From assembly GCA_020250175.1 (NCBI GenBank), contig JADCEN010000033.1, positions 100,089 through 164,088 on the forward strand: a stretch of 64,000 nt of DNA, given 5' to 3'. Within the stretch, counting starts at the first letter, position 1. Every line of letters begins with the position of its first letter. The position numbers were made by a program, and so were the translations under genes. Shown here in pieces: positions 9,229-18,356 of the stretch. The notes beneath the pieces were generated by a model. The model searched no databases, was not told the origin of the DNA, and was given only the letters and a program-made list of their open reading frames with translations. This DNA is from Rhodobacter sp. GTDB lineage: Bacteria; Pseudomonadota; Alphaproteobacteria; Rhodobacterales; Rhodobacteraceae.

Positions 9229-10455
9229 ATGACCAGCACCCCGGTTTTATCAGATGACAGGACGGCGCGGCGCAATGTCTGGGTGCTTGTTGCCGCGCAG
9301 GCGGTTCTTGGCGCACAGATGCCGATGATCTTCACCATCGCGGGGCTGGCCGGGCAGACGCTTGCCTCGAACATCTGCTGGGCCACCCTGCCGATCACCA
9401 TGTCTGTGGTCGGATCGATGCTGACGGCCACGCCCCTGTCGGCGCTGATGCAGCGCTTCGGGCGGCGGGCCGGATTTGTCGCGGGCGCGCTGGGGGGGCT
9501 GCTGGGGGCCGGCATCGGGGCCTGGGGCCTGATGACCGCCTCGTTCCCGCTGTTCCTGCTGGGGGCGCTGTTCACCGGCATCTACATGTCGGCCCAGGGG
9601 TTTTACCGCTTTGCCGCCGCAGACATGGCATCGCCAGAGTACCGGCCAAGGGCGATTTCCTCGGTCATGGCAGGCGGTCTTCTGGCTGCCGTGATCGGCC
9701 CGCAGCTTGTGAAGCTGACGGCCGACGCCATGGTGGTGCCGTTTCTGGGCACCTATCTTGCGGTGATGGCGCTGAACATGGCGGGCGTGTTCCTGTTTGC
9801 CTTTCTTGACAGTCCAAAGCCCCCCGCCCCAGCCCCCGACGCGCCGGTCAGCCGCACGCGGATGCAGATGCTGCGGGAGCCACGCGTTGCCGTTGCGGTG
9901 ATCTGTGCGACCGTCAGCTATGCCCTGATGAACCTGGTGATGACATCCTCGCCGCTTGCGGTGGTGGGGTGCGGGTTCCGGACGGCGGATGCGGCCAACG
10001 TCGTGACGGCGCATGTGCTTGCCATGTATGCGCCCGCCTTCTTTACGGGGCGGATCATCGCGCGCTTCGGTGCCGGGACCGTGGTCGGTCTTGGTCTTGC
10101 GATTCTGGCCGCCGCCGGGGCGGTTGCGCTGAGCGGTGTGGCGCTGGACCGGTTCTTTGCCGCGATGATCCTGCTGGGGATCGGCTGGAACTTCGGCTTC
10201 ATCGGGGCGACCGCGATGCTGGCGGGCGCACATGCCCCGCAAGAGCGCGGCAGGATTCAGGGGATGAACGATTTCATCGTCTTTGCCGGCGTCACCCTGG
10301 CCTCGCTGTCTTCGGGGGCGCTGATGAACTGTTCGGGCGGTTCGGTACAGGCGGGGTGGAATGCGGTCAATCTGGCCATGCTGCCCTTCCTGGTGCTGGC
10401 GGGGGGCGCGCTGATCTGGCTGGTGTTGCAGCCAAAGGAATTCCGCAGCCCGTGA
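9229..10455 (+). CDS. MFS transporter
   Basis: A 408-residue inner-membrane carrier of the major facilitator superfamily, with about 12 predicted hydrophobic helices. The loop between helices 2 and 3 carries SALMQRFGRRAGFVAGA, a match to the MFS G-x-x-x-D/R-R-x-G-R-R type signature. A central hydrophilic linker (PKPPAPAPDAPVSRTRM) divides two six-helix halves. I chose the ATG at 9229 over the longer frame because the upstream residues are non-membrane and compositionally unlike a coding region. The substrate cannot be predicted. It has its own transcription unit, divergent from the glycosylase gene. Confidence 0.88.
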   Translation: MTSTPVLSDDRTARRNVWVLVAAQAVLGAQMPMIFTIAGLAGQTLASNICWATLPITMSVVGSMLTATPLSALMQRFGRRAGFVAGALGGLLGAGIGAWGLMTASFPLFLLGALFTGIYMSAQGFYRFAAADMASPEYRPRAISSVMAGGLLAAVIGPQLVKLTADAMVVPFLGTYLAVMALNMAGVFLFAFLDSPKPPAPAPDAPVSRTRMQMLREPRVAVAVICATVSYALMNLVMTSSPLAVVGCGFRTADAANVVTAHVLAMYAPAFFTGRIIARFGAGTVVGLGLAILAAAGAVALSGVALDRFFAAMILLGIGWNFGFIGATAMLAGAHAPQERGRIQGMNDFIVFAGVTLASLSSGALMNCSGGSVQAGWNAVNLAMLPFLVLAGGALIWLVLQPKEFRSP

Positions 10456-10526
10456 TCTGTGCGCCGGACCGGCTGTTGTGATGCCGGCGGTTAGAACTCT
10501 TTTCACGCTTATCGCCGAAAGCTGGG

Positions 10527-12344
10527 ATGAACTCTCTCAGCCGTGATGGTGCCATGCTTTCCAACCTGTCGATCCGAACCCGCCTGCTGGCCATCACCGT
10601 CATCGCGGTGGCTTTTCTGCTGCTGATCGCAGCGCTGGGCTTTTTCGGCCTGAAACGCAGCAATGCAGGCCTTCAGACATCGATCACCGCCACGACGGCC
10701 GTCCTGCACCAGAAGCAGGCGGATATGATGCATGACGCGCTGCGGTCGGATGTGCTCTTTGCCATTCTGACCGGGCCGAACGGGTCTTCCCAAGACCGGC
10801 AGACCGTAAGGTCGGACCTGGCCGACCATGTCGCCAGCTTCGAGACTGCGATTTCGCAGTTGCAGGCGCTGCCCCTGCCGCCCCCGGTCCGCGACAAGGT
10901 CGATGAGGCGGTTCCCCTGCTTGATGCCTATGTCGCCTCGGCGCAAGAGATTGTCGGTCTTGCCCTGACCTCTTCGGCATCCGGACGCGCCAGGCTTCCC
11001 GACTTCATGGTTGCCTTCAGCAACCTTGAAGCCGGAATGGAAGCACTGGGCGAACAGATCGAAAGCCGGGGGGCCGCCGTCGGCACCGAAGCGCAACAGG
11101 CGAACATTCGTGTGAAGATCATCCTTGTTCTGGGTGCGGTCACCGCCGCCGCAGCGCTTGCCCTGGCGACCGGGGCCATCGCCCGCAGCATTTCGCGCCC
11201 GCTTCATGATGTGAAGACGGGCCTCTTGCAACTGGCCGACGACAACCTGGCCACACGGATCAGCGGAACCGGCCGTCAGGACGAGATCGGCGAAATTGCC
11301 AGGGCGCTGGAGGTGCTGCACGGGCGTTTGAAACAGGCGAAAGATCAGGAAACCGACACGCAGCAGGGCGCCCAGCAGCGCGTTGTGCGGGCGCTGTCGA
11401 TCGGTCTGCGCAACCTGTCGAACGGGAACCTGACCCAGCCGATCGAAGAGCGGTTTGCCCCGGATTACGAGACGCTCCGGCTGGATTACAATCACACCCT
11501 GGAAACGCTGACCCAGACCATCGCCCAGGTTGTCGAGGCGTCCGAGAGCATCCGCGCCCGGTCAGCCGAAATCAGCCATGCCTCGGAAGACCTTTCGGCC
11601 CGCACGGAAAACCAGGCGGCCACGCTGGAGGAAACGGCCGCCGCGCTGGACGAGCTGACCGCCAGCGTCAAGGCCGCCGCCGAAGGCGCACGCGAGGTGG
11701 AAAAGGTTGTACATCAGGCGCGGACCGAAGCCACCGAAAGCGGTGCCGTTGTGCAGGGCGCCGTGGACGCGATGAACGAGATCGAGCGGTCGTCGGAACA
11801 GATCTCGCAGATCATCGGCGTGATCGATGACATTGCGTTCCAGACCAATCTTCTGGCGCTGAACGCGGGCGTCGAGGCTGCCCGCGCGGGCGATGCCGGG
11901 CGCGGCTTTGCCGTGGTCGCCTCTGAAGTGCGGGCGCTGGCGCAGCGGTCTTCGGCGGCGGCAAAAGAGATCAAGCTGCTCATCAGCGCCAGCACGCAGC
12001 ATGTCGAGCAGGGCGTCGATCAGGTGGGGCGGGCGGGGTCCGTGCTGGCCCGGATCGTCGACCGTGTGACCGAGATTTCCAACCTGGTGTCGGAAATCGC
12101 CTCGGGGGCGCGGGAACAATCCGTCGGGCTGGCGGAAGTCAACATCGGCGTGACCCAGCTCGACCAGGTGACACAGCACAATGCCGCGATGGTCGAGGAA
12201 TCGACTGCCGCCTGCCAGTCACTGAAGCAGGAAGCCCAGGGCATGGCAACGCTGGTCGCGCAGTTTTCGCTGCGGTCAGTCCGGGCGCGGGATGACAGCG
12301 GGCGGCAGGCCTCTGCCCCCCCAAGGCCGCGCCACGCCGCCTAG
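10527..12344 (+). CDS. Methyl-accepting chemotaxis protein
   Basis: A 605-residue transmembrane chemoreceptor. Order: cytoplasmic start, TM1 at about residues 20-40, a periplasmic helical sensor of about 150 residues, TM2 at about 195-215, a HAMP region with an adjoining helical linker, and a signalling domain to about residue 590. The receptor hairpin tip is unmistakable: [20 protein letters not shown] followed by [20 protein letters not shown]. It has no C-terminal NWETF-type CheR/CheB tether; the end is basic and Pro/Ala-rich. It is solitary, with no che genes nearby, although a fliG-like gene lies 40 kb away. The ligand is unknown. ATG at 10554 is an alternative start. Confidence 0.95.
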   Translation: MNSLSRDGAMLSNLSIRTRLLAITVIAVAFLLLIAALGFFGLKRSNAGLQTSITATTAVLHQKQADMMHDALRSDVLFAILTGPNGSSQDRQTVRSDLADHVASFETAISQLQALPLPPPVRDKVDEAVPLLDAYVASAQEIVGLALTSSASGRARLPDFMVAFSNLEAGMEALGEQIESRGAAVGTEAQQANIRVKIILVLGAVTAAAALALATGAIARSISRPLHDVKTGLLQLADDNLATRISGTGRQDEIGEIARALEVLHGRLKQAKDQETDTQQGAQQRVVRALSIGLRNLSNGNLTQPIEERFAPDYETLRLDYNHTLETLTQTIAQVVEASESIRARSAEISHASEDLSARTENQAATLEETAAALDELTASVKAAAEGAREVEKVVHQARTEATESGAVVQGAVDAMNEIERSSEQISQIIGVIDDIAFQTNLLALNAGVEAARAGDAGRGFAVVASEVRALAQRSSAAAKEIKLLISASTQHVEQGVDQVGRAGSVLARIVDRVTEISNLVSEIASGAREQSVGLAEVNIGVTQLDQVTQHNAAMVEESTAACQSLKQEAQGMATLVAQFSLRSVRARDDSGRQASAPPRPRHAA

Positions 12345-13588
12345 CGGACAACCGGGCACCCGGCCGCAGCGGCACCCCCGGCGGGCTGGTGTGGTGCCGC
12401 AGCGAAACGGGGATCGCGGCGCGGGGGGGGGGCCGAATCCCGTGCCGGTCAGGGGAATCGGCTGAGGGATGTTGCGCAGCAATCAGGCTGGCCGGATCGT
12501 CGTCGTCCCGTGATCCGGTGTTCGGTGAAGCCGGATCGACCCCTCGGCCGGGGCTTTGCCTGCAAAGCTCTGGCCCATGGGTTTCAGGGTCACGAAACCG
12601 GCGGGCGCGTTCCTGGTCCGCAGGCGACATGCCTTGTCGCGAAAGACCCTATCCGTCACCCGGTGGCGCGCGTTTTCGCCGGCCCGCCAGGAATGGACCA
12701 TCGGGCCAAGGGCATTGGCCTGGCGCACCGGCAAGGCGATGCAGAAGAGCGTTGCGCGCCCGGCCCCGTCAGCGCTGCCACCCCGGGCCGCAAAGCACCG
12801 GCGGAAAGCGCCCGCGCCCGGCGTGGCACGGCTATCGCCACGGTGATCCTGCGCGCGCCTGCGCCCCAGGGACGGGCCGCAAGCGCCAGCGCAGGGCGAC
12901 CTTCGTCTTGCTGAAACCGGCGACGGCACGAAACCTTGCCGCACCGGCCGGAACCGGCAGACCTGCGCGGCCGGATCACCCGAGCGGTGGGCCTTCGCGG
13001 AAGCCACCCCGGCGACCCATGGGCCAGGCTGCGGCACCGGGTTGCGCTGCATCGGGTTCCCGCCAAGGCAAAGGCCCAAGGCAGGGGCGGAACCCTTGCC
13101 TTTGCGGTACCGCCCCGCGCCCTGGTCCGCAGGGTTGCGCCCGTCCTTCATGCGCTTTTGGTGATCGGGGTGTCCGGTCCTTTCCATCCCGAGGTCACAC
13201 CCGAGTGTCCTGCGGATCGCCGCCTTGCCGCGTCGGGGGGGTTTCCCTGCGGCACGGATCTCGGCGACAGGACGGGCAACCAGGGCACCGGACGTGCGCA
13301 GGCGGGCCACCGATGACCGGTTGGGCGGCAGCCCCTGATCGACCGGGATTTCGGCTTTGCGCGTAGGTTTGCCGGTGTCGTCACGGCGCAGGACCCTTTG
13401 GCCCGCGTCGCGGCCCTTCCTCGTGATCCGGACCCGGCCAGCCCCGGAGGGAAGCCTGGTGATCGCCGCCGCTTTCCTTTGCGCCATATGTGCGGCACGA
13501 TGTCACAAAAGGGAAGGTCCGGCGATATCAAGGCACAGTCCGGCGCAGGGGCAGACCGGATCAACGGATTGAAGACACAAAAAGCAAT
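12345..13588. other. 1.24-kb gene-free stretch
   Basis: No recognisable gene lies between the chemoreceptor and dusA. Several long frames are open on both strands (for example 334 codons on minus and 325 on plus), but they are rich in Arg, Pro and Gly, lack domain signatures, and none has a convincing ribosome-binding site. In a GC-rich genome such frames arise easily. The stretch is GC-rich throughout with no clear terminator, tRNA or repeat array. It may be a decayed gene, a fast-evolving orphan or non-coding DNA. Nothing more specific is supported. Confidence 0.5.
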
Positions 13589-14575
13589 ATGGAAAAACAA
13601 TCACATAGACTGTCCGTGGCGCCCATGATGGACTGGACCGACAGGCATTGCCGCTACTTCCACCGCCTGATGACCCGGCGCGCCATGCTTTATACCGAAA
13701 TGGTGACGGCCGCTGCGGTGATCCATGGGCCGAAGCCCCGCCTGCTGGACCACAGCCCCGAAGAGCATCCGGTCGCGCTGCAACTGGGCGGGTCCGATCC
13801 GCGCGAACTGGCGCAGGCCGTGCGCCTTGCCCGGGACTGGGGATTTGACGAGATCAACCTGAACGTCGGCTGCCCGTCGGACCGGGTGCAGTCGGGCTGC
13901 TTCGGGGCGGTGCTGATGGAACGCCCGGCACTGGTGGCCGATTGTGTGGCGGCGATGCGCGCCGAAAGCCCGGTGCCGGTGACGGTGAAATGCCGCATCG
14001 GCGTGGACGGCCAGCAGCCCGAACGCGCGCTGCCCGACTTTCTGGAAAGGGTCAGCGCCGCCGGGGTGAGCCATTTCATCATCCATGCCCGCAAGGCCTG
14101 GTTGCAGGGCCTCAGCCCAAAGGAGAACCGGGAAATTCCGCCGCTGGATTACCCGCTGGTTCTGGCGATGAAGCAGGCCTTTCCCCAGCTGACGATCTGC
14201 ATCAACGGTGGCATCACCTCGCTGCGGCAGGCGCGCGGCTTTCTGGATCAGGGGCTGGACGGGGTGATGCTGGGCCGTGCGGCCTATCATGATCCGGCGG
14301 CCACGCTGATCGGGGCCGATGCCCTGTGGGGCGACGGGCCGGGGCGCGATGCCCATGAGGTTGTCACGGCGATGCGGCCCTATGTCGCCCGGCATCTGGC
14401 GGCGGGCGGGCGGCTGCACCAGATCACCCGCCACATGCTGGGCCTGTTCACCGGGCGACCGGGCGCGCGCGGCTGGCGACGGGTCCTGTCCGAAGGGGCC
14501 GGCCGCCCCGGTGCGGGGCTGGACCTGATCGATGCCGCATTGACCGAGTTGGCGGTGCATCCCGCAGGCGCCTGA
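13589..14575 (+). CDS. dusA: tRNA-dihydrouridine(20/20a) synthase
   Basis: A 328-residue FMN enzyme that reduces uridine at positions 20/20a of tRNA. I chose the ATG at 13589 (MEKQSHRLSVAPMMDWTD); the track start adds an unsupported basic leader. Family motifs are clear: the FMN-binding SVAPMMDWTDRHCRYF start, the catalytic Cys region NLNVGCPSDRVQSGCFG near residue 90, and FIIHARKAWLQGLSPKENR, typical of the DusA subgroup, near residue 165. The C-terminal helical domain is complete. It has no operon partner; the TauE-like gene begins 77 bases downstream. Confidence 0.95.
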   Translation: MEKQSHRLSVAPMMDWTDRHCRYFHRLMTRRAMLYTEMVTAAAVIHGPKPRLLDHSPEEHPVALQLGGSDPRELAQAVRLARDWGFDEINLNVGCPSDRVQSGCFGAVLMERPALVADCVAAMRAESPVPVTVKCRIGVDGQQPERALPDFLERVSAAGVSHFIIHARKAWLQGLSPKENREIPPLDYPLVLAMKQAFPQLTICINGGITSLRQARGFLDQGLDGVMLGRAAYHDPAATLIGADALWGDGPGRDAHEVVTAMRPYVARHLAAGGRLHQITRHMLGLFTGRPGARGWRRVLSEGAGRPGAGLDLIDAALTELAVHPAGA

Positions 14576-14652
14576 CGCGGCCTGCGGCCCGCTCTGGCCT
14601 TGGCGGCACGCGCGGGATATGCCGGGCGGGCATATGCGAAAGGTCGCGGGCC

Positions 14653-15471
14653 ATGCCTGAACTTGCAGCCCTTCTGCCGATGGTGGCCCTGCTTTTGGTC
14701 ATCGGGGCCTTCGCCGGTGTCATCGCCGGGCTGCTGGGCGTCGGCGGCGGGATTGTTCTGGTTCCCGCCTACTTCTACGGCTTCACGCATCTGGGGTATG
14801 GTGGTGCGCAGGTGATGCAGGTCTGTGTTGCCACCTCGCTGGCCACCATCATCTTCACCTCGGCGCGTTCGGTATTGGCGCACAATCGCAAAGGTGCGGT
14901 GGACTGGGCGATCCTGCGCGGCTGGGCCCCCTTTATCGTGACCGGGGCCATCCTTGGCGTGCTGGCCGCGTCATCGCTGAAATCCGCCGCGCTGCAGGCG
15001 ATCTTCGGGGCGATGGGGTTGCTTGTCGGCCTCTACATGGCTTTCGGGCGCGCCGATTGGCGGCTGGGGGATGCGATGCCGACCGGGGTCCGGCGCGGCG
15101 TGCTGGCCAGTGCTGTTGGCTTTGTTTCGGTGCTGATGGGGATCGGCGGCGGCACCTTTGGCGTGCCGCTGATGTCGCTTTACGCCGTGCCGATCCACCG
15201 CGCCGTTGCCACGGCATCGGGGTTCGGCATCCTGATTGCCTTGCCGTCTGTCATCGGCTTTCTGCTGCTCCCCGTCGCGGACAGCCCGCCCTATACCCTG
15301 GGGGCCGTCAACCTGCCGGCCTTTGTGATCGTGATGGCCACGACGATGACGACCACCACCTGGGGGGTCAGGCTGGCCCATGCGATGGACGCCAAGCCGC
15401 TGAAACGCATCTTCGCCCTGTTCCTGACCGTCGTGGCGCTGAACATGCTGCGCAAGGCGGCGGGGTGGTGA
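14653..15471 (+). CDS. Sulfite exporter TauE/SafE-family protein
   Basis: A 272-residue polytopic inner-membrane protein of the TauE/SafE family with about eight helices. The family is thought to export sulfite or related organosulfur anions, but many members have no known substrate. Two inverted halves are visible, each with a glycine-rich motif: GVIAGLLGVGGGIVLVPAYF near residue 24 and GIGGGTFGVPLMSLY near residue 160. It is co-translated with the next gene (GTGA overlap). With dddP and sox genes in the window a sulfur role is possible, but that link is speculative. Confidence 0.9.
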   Translation: MPELAALLPMVALLLVIGAFAGVIAGLLGVGGGIVLVPAYFYGFTHLGYGGAQVMQVCVATSLATIIFTSARSVLAHNRKGAVDWAILRGWAPFIVTGAILGVLAASSLKSAALQAIFGAMGLLVGLYMAFGRADWRLGDAMPTGVRRGVLASAVGFVSVLMGIGGGTFGVPLMSLYAVPIHRAVATASGFGILIALPSVIGFLLLPVADSPPYTLGAVNLPAFVIVMATTMTTTTWGVRLAHAMDAKPLKRIFALFLTVVALNMLRKAAGW

Positions 15472-16226
15472 CCGGCCCGCGCGGCTGGGTCCGGCTTGGC
15501 CCGCTGCCCGGCTTGCGCGCCTGGGCGGAGGCGGCGCTGCCGGCGGCGCGGTGCCACATCACCTCAGGCACCGAGGCCTGGCGCTGTGGCGGCACCTGGC
15601 TTGCCGGGGTGGATGCGCTGCCGAACGGGGCAGGGGGGGACATCGCGGATGTGGCATTGCCCCCGGCGCTGCTGGCATCCCTGCCCTGGCAGCCCGAAAC
15701 CTGGCACCCTGCACAACTGTCCACGCTGCGCCCCGGCTATCCGCAGCCCTGGGGCGGCGAAAGCGATGCCGCCTTCCGCTTCCGCCAGACCCGCGATGCC
15801 GCCCATGTTGACGGGCTTCTGCCGGTCGGGCCGGACCGGCGGCGGATGCTGCGCGAAGCGCATGCCTTCATCCTGGGCCTGCCCCTGACCGAAGCCGATG
15901 CAGGGGCGGCCCCGCTGGTGGTGTGGGAAGGCAGCCAAGAGATTATCCGCCGCGCCTTCACGGCGGCGCTGGCCCCGCATCCGCCCGAAAGCTGGGGCGA
16001 CATTGATCTGACCGATGTCTATCACACCGCCCGCCGCGAGTGCTTTGCGGCCTGCCCGCGGGTTCTGTTGCCTGCCCGGCCGGGCGAAGCCCTGCTGCTG
16101 CACCGCATGATCCTGCACGGCATGGCCCCCTGGGCCGAAGGTGCCAAGGCGGAGCCAGAGGGACGGATCATCGCCTATTTCCGGCCGGAGTTTGACCGCG
16201 TGGCGGATTGGCTGGCAGCCGACTGA
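15468..16226 (+). CDS. Putative phytanoyl-CoA-dioxygenase-like protein
   Basis: A protein of about 252 residues that I recognise only loosely. The GTG at 15468 overlaps the TauE-like stop (GTGA), so the much longer track frame is rejected. It resembles PhyH-type Fe(II)/2-oxoglutarate oxygenases: an H-x-D pair in AAHVDGL near residue 119, and a distal His in LLLHRMILHGMAPW near residue 210, followed by a strand ending in RIIAYFRPEF with an Arg that could bind the cosubstrate. It is probably cytosolic. The substrate is unknown; coupling to the exporter suggests they act on the same compound. The family assignment is moderately supported. Confidence 0.6.
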   Translation: MTGPRGWVRLGPLPGLRAWAEAALPAARCHITSGTEAWRCGGTWLAGVDALPNGAGGDIADVALPPALLASLPWQPETWHPAQLSTLRPGYPQPWGGESDAAFRFRQTRDAAHVDGLLPVGPDRRRMLREAHAFILGLPLTEADAGAAPLVVWEGSQEIIRRAFTAALAPHPPESWGDIDLTDVYHTARRECFAACPRVLLPARPGEALLLHRMILHGMAPWAEGAKAEPEGRIIAYFRPEFDRVADWLAAD

Positions 16227-16229
16227 CCC

Positions 16230-16460
16230 TCAGCGGTCCAGACGCCCCATGCGGCCGCCGCGCCGCCGGGCCAGGCGCGGCGCCCGTGCGGGCAGATCGG
16301 CCATTATTCTGTGGCGTTCGGCTGGCGTCAGGCGCGACCAGGTGGCAATTTCCTCCATGGACCGCAGGCAGCCGACGCAGATCCTCTCTTCGGGGTGAAC
16401 CACGCAGAGCTTGACGCAGGGCGACTGAACCTCGTCCCGTTTCCAGAGGTCGTCTTTCAC
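16230..16460 (-). CDS. DUF1289 small Cys-rich protein
   Basis: A 76-residue protein of the DUF1289 family, with four cysteines in SPCVKLCVVHPEERICVGC, a likely metal-binding knuckle, followed by the conserved WSRLTPAERHRIM helix. The C-terminus is strongly basic (RLARRRGGRMGRLDR). Its start overlaps the ruvX stop (ATGA), so it is the last gene of the ccmI-ruvX-DUF1289 unit. Members are widespread in Proteobacteria and of unknown function, with an iron-sulfur or zinc site suspected. Confidence 0.88.
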   Translation of the reverse strand: MKDDLWKRDEVQSPCVKLCVVHPEERICVGCLRSMEEIATWSRLTPAERHRIMADLPARAPRLARRRGGRMGRLDR

Positions 16461-16942
16461 GCCTTCTGCTCCCGCATCAGATATCCCAGCCGGTCAAGCG
16501 CCCCTTGCAGGATATACCCTGCCGCGACGTGATCGATCACCTCCGACCGACGCTTTCGCGACGTATCCGCCTCCAGCAGGGCCCGTTCTGCCGCAACCGT
16601 GCTTAATCTTTCATCCCAAAAGCCGATGGGAAGCGGGGTCAGGCGGGTCAGGTTGCGGGCAAAGGCGCGGGTTGCCTGGGCGCGCGGGCCTTCGCTGCCG
16701 TCCATGTTGCGCGGCAGGCCAAGGATCAGTCCGGCGATGCCCCTTGCGCTGACCAGGGTCAGCAGGGCGCCCGCATCTTCGGTGAACTTCACGCGGCGAA
16801 GGGTGGACAGCGGTGTTGCCACCTGGCGGCGCAGGTCCGACACGGCGATGCCGATGGTCTTGTCGCCGAAATCAAGCCCGGCCAGCGCCCCGCTGACGGG
16901 CAGGGCGCGCAGAAAGGCGTTGAAATCATCCTCGACGGTCAT
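16457..16942 (-). CDS. ruvX: YqgF/RuvX putative Holliday junction resolvase
   Basis: A 161-residue RNase H-fold protein of the YqgF/RuvX family, implicated in pre-16S rRNA processing and proposed as a Holliday junction resolvase. The first acidic strand is GLDFGDKTIGIAVSD, the central signature is LILGLPRNMDGSEGPRA, and FWDERLSTVAAERALLEAD carries the second conserved acidic set. The ATG at 16942 overlaps the ccmI stop by four bases; the longer track start would run into ccmI and is rejected. It is co-transcribed with ccmI and a DUF1289 gene. Confidence 0.93.
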   Translation of the reverse strand: MTVEDDFNAFLRALPVSGALAGLDFGDKTIGIAVSDLRRQVATPLSTLRRVKFTEDAGALLTLVSARGIAGLILGLPRNMDGSEGPRAQATRAFARNLTRLTPLPIGFWDERLSTVAAERALLEADTSRKRRSEVIDHVAAGYILQGALDRLGYLMREQKA

Positions 16943-18180
16943 CCGGCCACCCCGGCCTGCGTGGCGGCGGCGCGCACCACCTCCAGGTCCGCCGCGTTGC
17001 CGCCAAAGAGTTGCTGTGCCTCGGCCCAGATCGCGCGGGCGCGGTCGGTTTCCCCCAGCACGCCATAGGCCTTGATCAGGCGCGCCCATTCTTCTGCACT
17101 GCCGCCCTGCGTCGCCAGGCGGTCGCTGAGCTGTTCCACCATGCCGCGCACCATCTCCTGCCGCTCCTCCGGGGTCATCCCGGCTGCGGCGGCCAAGGCA
17201 TCGGCATCCGGGCCGGGGGCCATCTCCACCGCCTCGGGCAGCGCGTAATTGTCTTCGCCCGCCTCGCTGGCCACCTGCATCAGCTGCGCGCGCAGCGGGG
17301 CGACCCAGGGGTCGTCGGGCTGCGACCGTTCCAGCAGCGGTGCCCAGAGCGCAAAGGTCCGGTCGGGCCGACCCACCTGGGCAAACATCAGCCCGGCATA
17401 ATAGGTGGCCGTCCCGTTCTGCGGATCGAGGGCAAGGGCGCGCGTGATCTCGGCCTCTGCCTCGGGCGAGACATAGCCGCCCGCACCCAGAATCATCATC
17501 TCGGCCAGTATGGCGTGATCGTCGGCGCTGACACTGTCGCCCAGGATTGCAATGACCTGACTTTGCGCCGCCGCCGCCGCCACATAGTTGCCAAAACCGG
17601 ATTCGTTGCGCGCCAGCAGGCGATGCCCCTCCAGATCGCCGGGGCGGTCCTTCAGCGCGCGGCGCAACTGATCCATCAGCGCCGAAAAGGCGGGGTCAAC
17701 GGGGCCGGGGGCAGGCGCACGGGCGGCTGCGGCAGCTTCGGCCTCGGCCTGCGGCGGGCGGGTGCGATAGAAATGTTCAGAGGCCGCCAGCCGCCCGGCG
17801 ATCGGCAAGTCCGGATAGCCGGGCGCGCCGATGCGGGCATAGGTCCAGACGCCGCCCAGCATCACCGCTGCAACGAGACCCGCCATGGCAAGCGTGATCA
17901 TCCGGGGCGGGGCCGCGTGGCCATCCTCGGGGGGGCCGTCGCCCAGGGCGCGATCCGCCTCCAGCACCCGGCGCGCCACTTCGGTGCGCAGCCGCCCGGC
18001 ATCGGCGGGGGCAATCACGCCCCGGGCCAGGTCGCGGTCCACCTCGCGCAGCTGGTCGCGGTACACCTGCAGGTCATAGGCCGCCGGAGGCCCGTCCCCC
18101 GCGCGCCCGCGCACAAGCGCCAGCAGCAGCAGCGCCGTCACCGCAAGACCGATCCCTGCCGCCGCAATCCAGAATGTCAT
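16939..18180 (-). CDS. ccmI: c-type cytochrome biogenesis protein CcmI
   Basis: A 413-residue subunit of the cytochrome c haem-ligation machinery that chaperones apocytochrome c to CcmF/CcmH. The N-terminus has a membrane helix (residues 2-22), a cytoplasmic leucine-zipper-like loop with the family motif YRDQLREVDRDLARGVI, and a second helix near residue 100. The periplasmic remainder is a TPR-type domain, including NGTATYYAGLMFAQVGRPD. In Rhodobacter relatives ccmI is also unlinked to ccmABCDG, which here lies 25 kb away. It leads the operon with ruvX and DUF1289. Confidence 0.92.
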   Translation of the reverse strand: MTFWIAAAGIGLAVTALLLLALVRGRAGDGPPAAYDLQVYRDQLREVDRDLARGVIAPADAGRLRTEVARRVLEADRALGDGPPEDGHAAPPRMITLAMAGLVAAVMLGGVWTYARIGAPGYPDLPIAGRLAASEHFYRTRPPQAEAEAAAAARAPAPGPVDPAFSALMDQLRRALKDRPGDLEGHRLLARNESGFGNYVAAAAAQSQVIAILGDSVSADDHAILAEMMILGAGGYVSPEAEAEITRALALDPQNGTATYYAGLMFAQVGRPDRTFALWAPLLERSQPDDPWVAPLRAQLMQVASEAGEDNYALPEAVEMAPGPDADALAAAAGMTPEERQEMVRGMVEQLSDRLATQGGSAEEWARLIKAYGVLGETDRARAIWAEAQQLFGGNAADLEVVRAAATQAGVAG

Positions 18181-18356
18181 GCTGCCCCCTTTGACCCGCC
18201 TTCATGTAATCGCTGGCCGCCAAGGGCAAAAGGTACAATCTCGGGCCGGGCTGTGGTGCCGTGTCGCATTTTTCCCGATTGTGCCGCTTGTGACAGCGGT
18301 TAAAACTGTGGCCCGTTCCATAGCATTGCCACGCCCGCAACCGGAGCAGGCCGCCC

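Noticed and set aside
12483-13487. 334-codon minus-strand frame in the gene-free stretch
   Set aside because: No motif, no ribosome-binding site and extreme Arg/Pro/Gly content; an equally long frame is open on the other strand.
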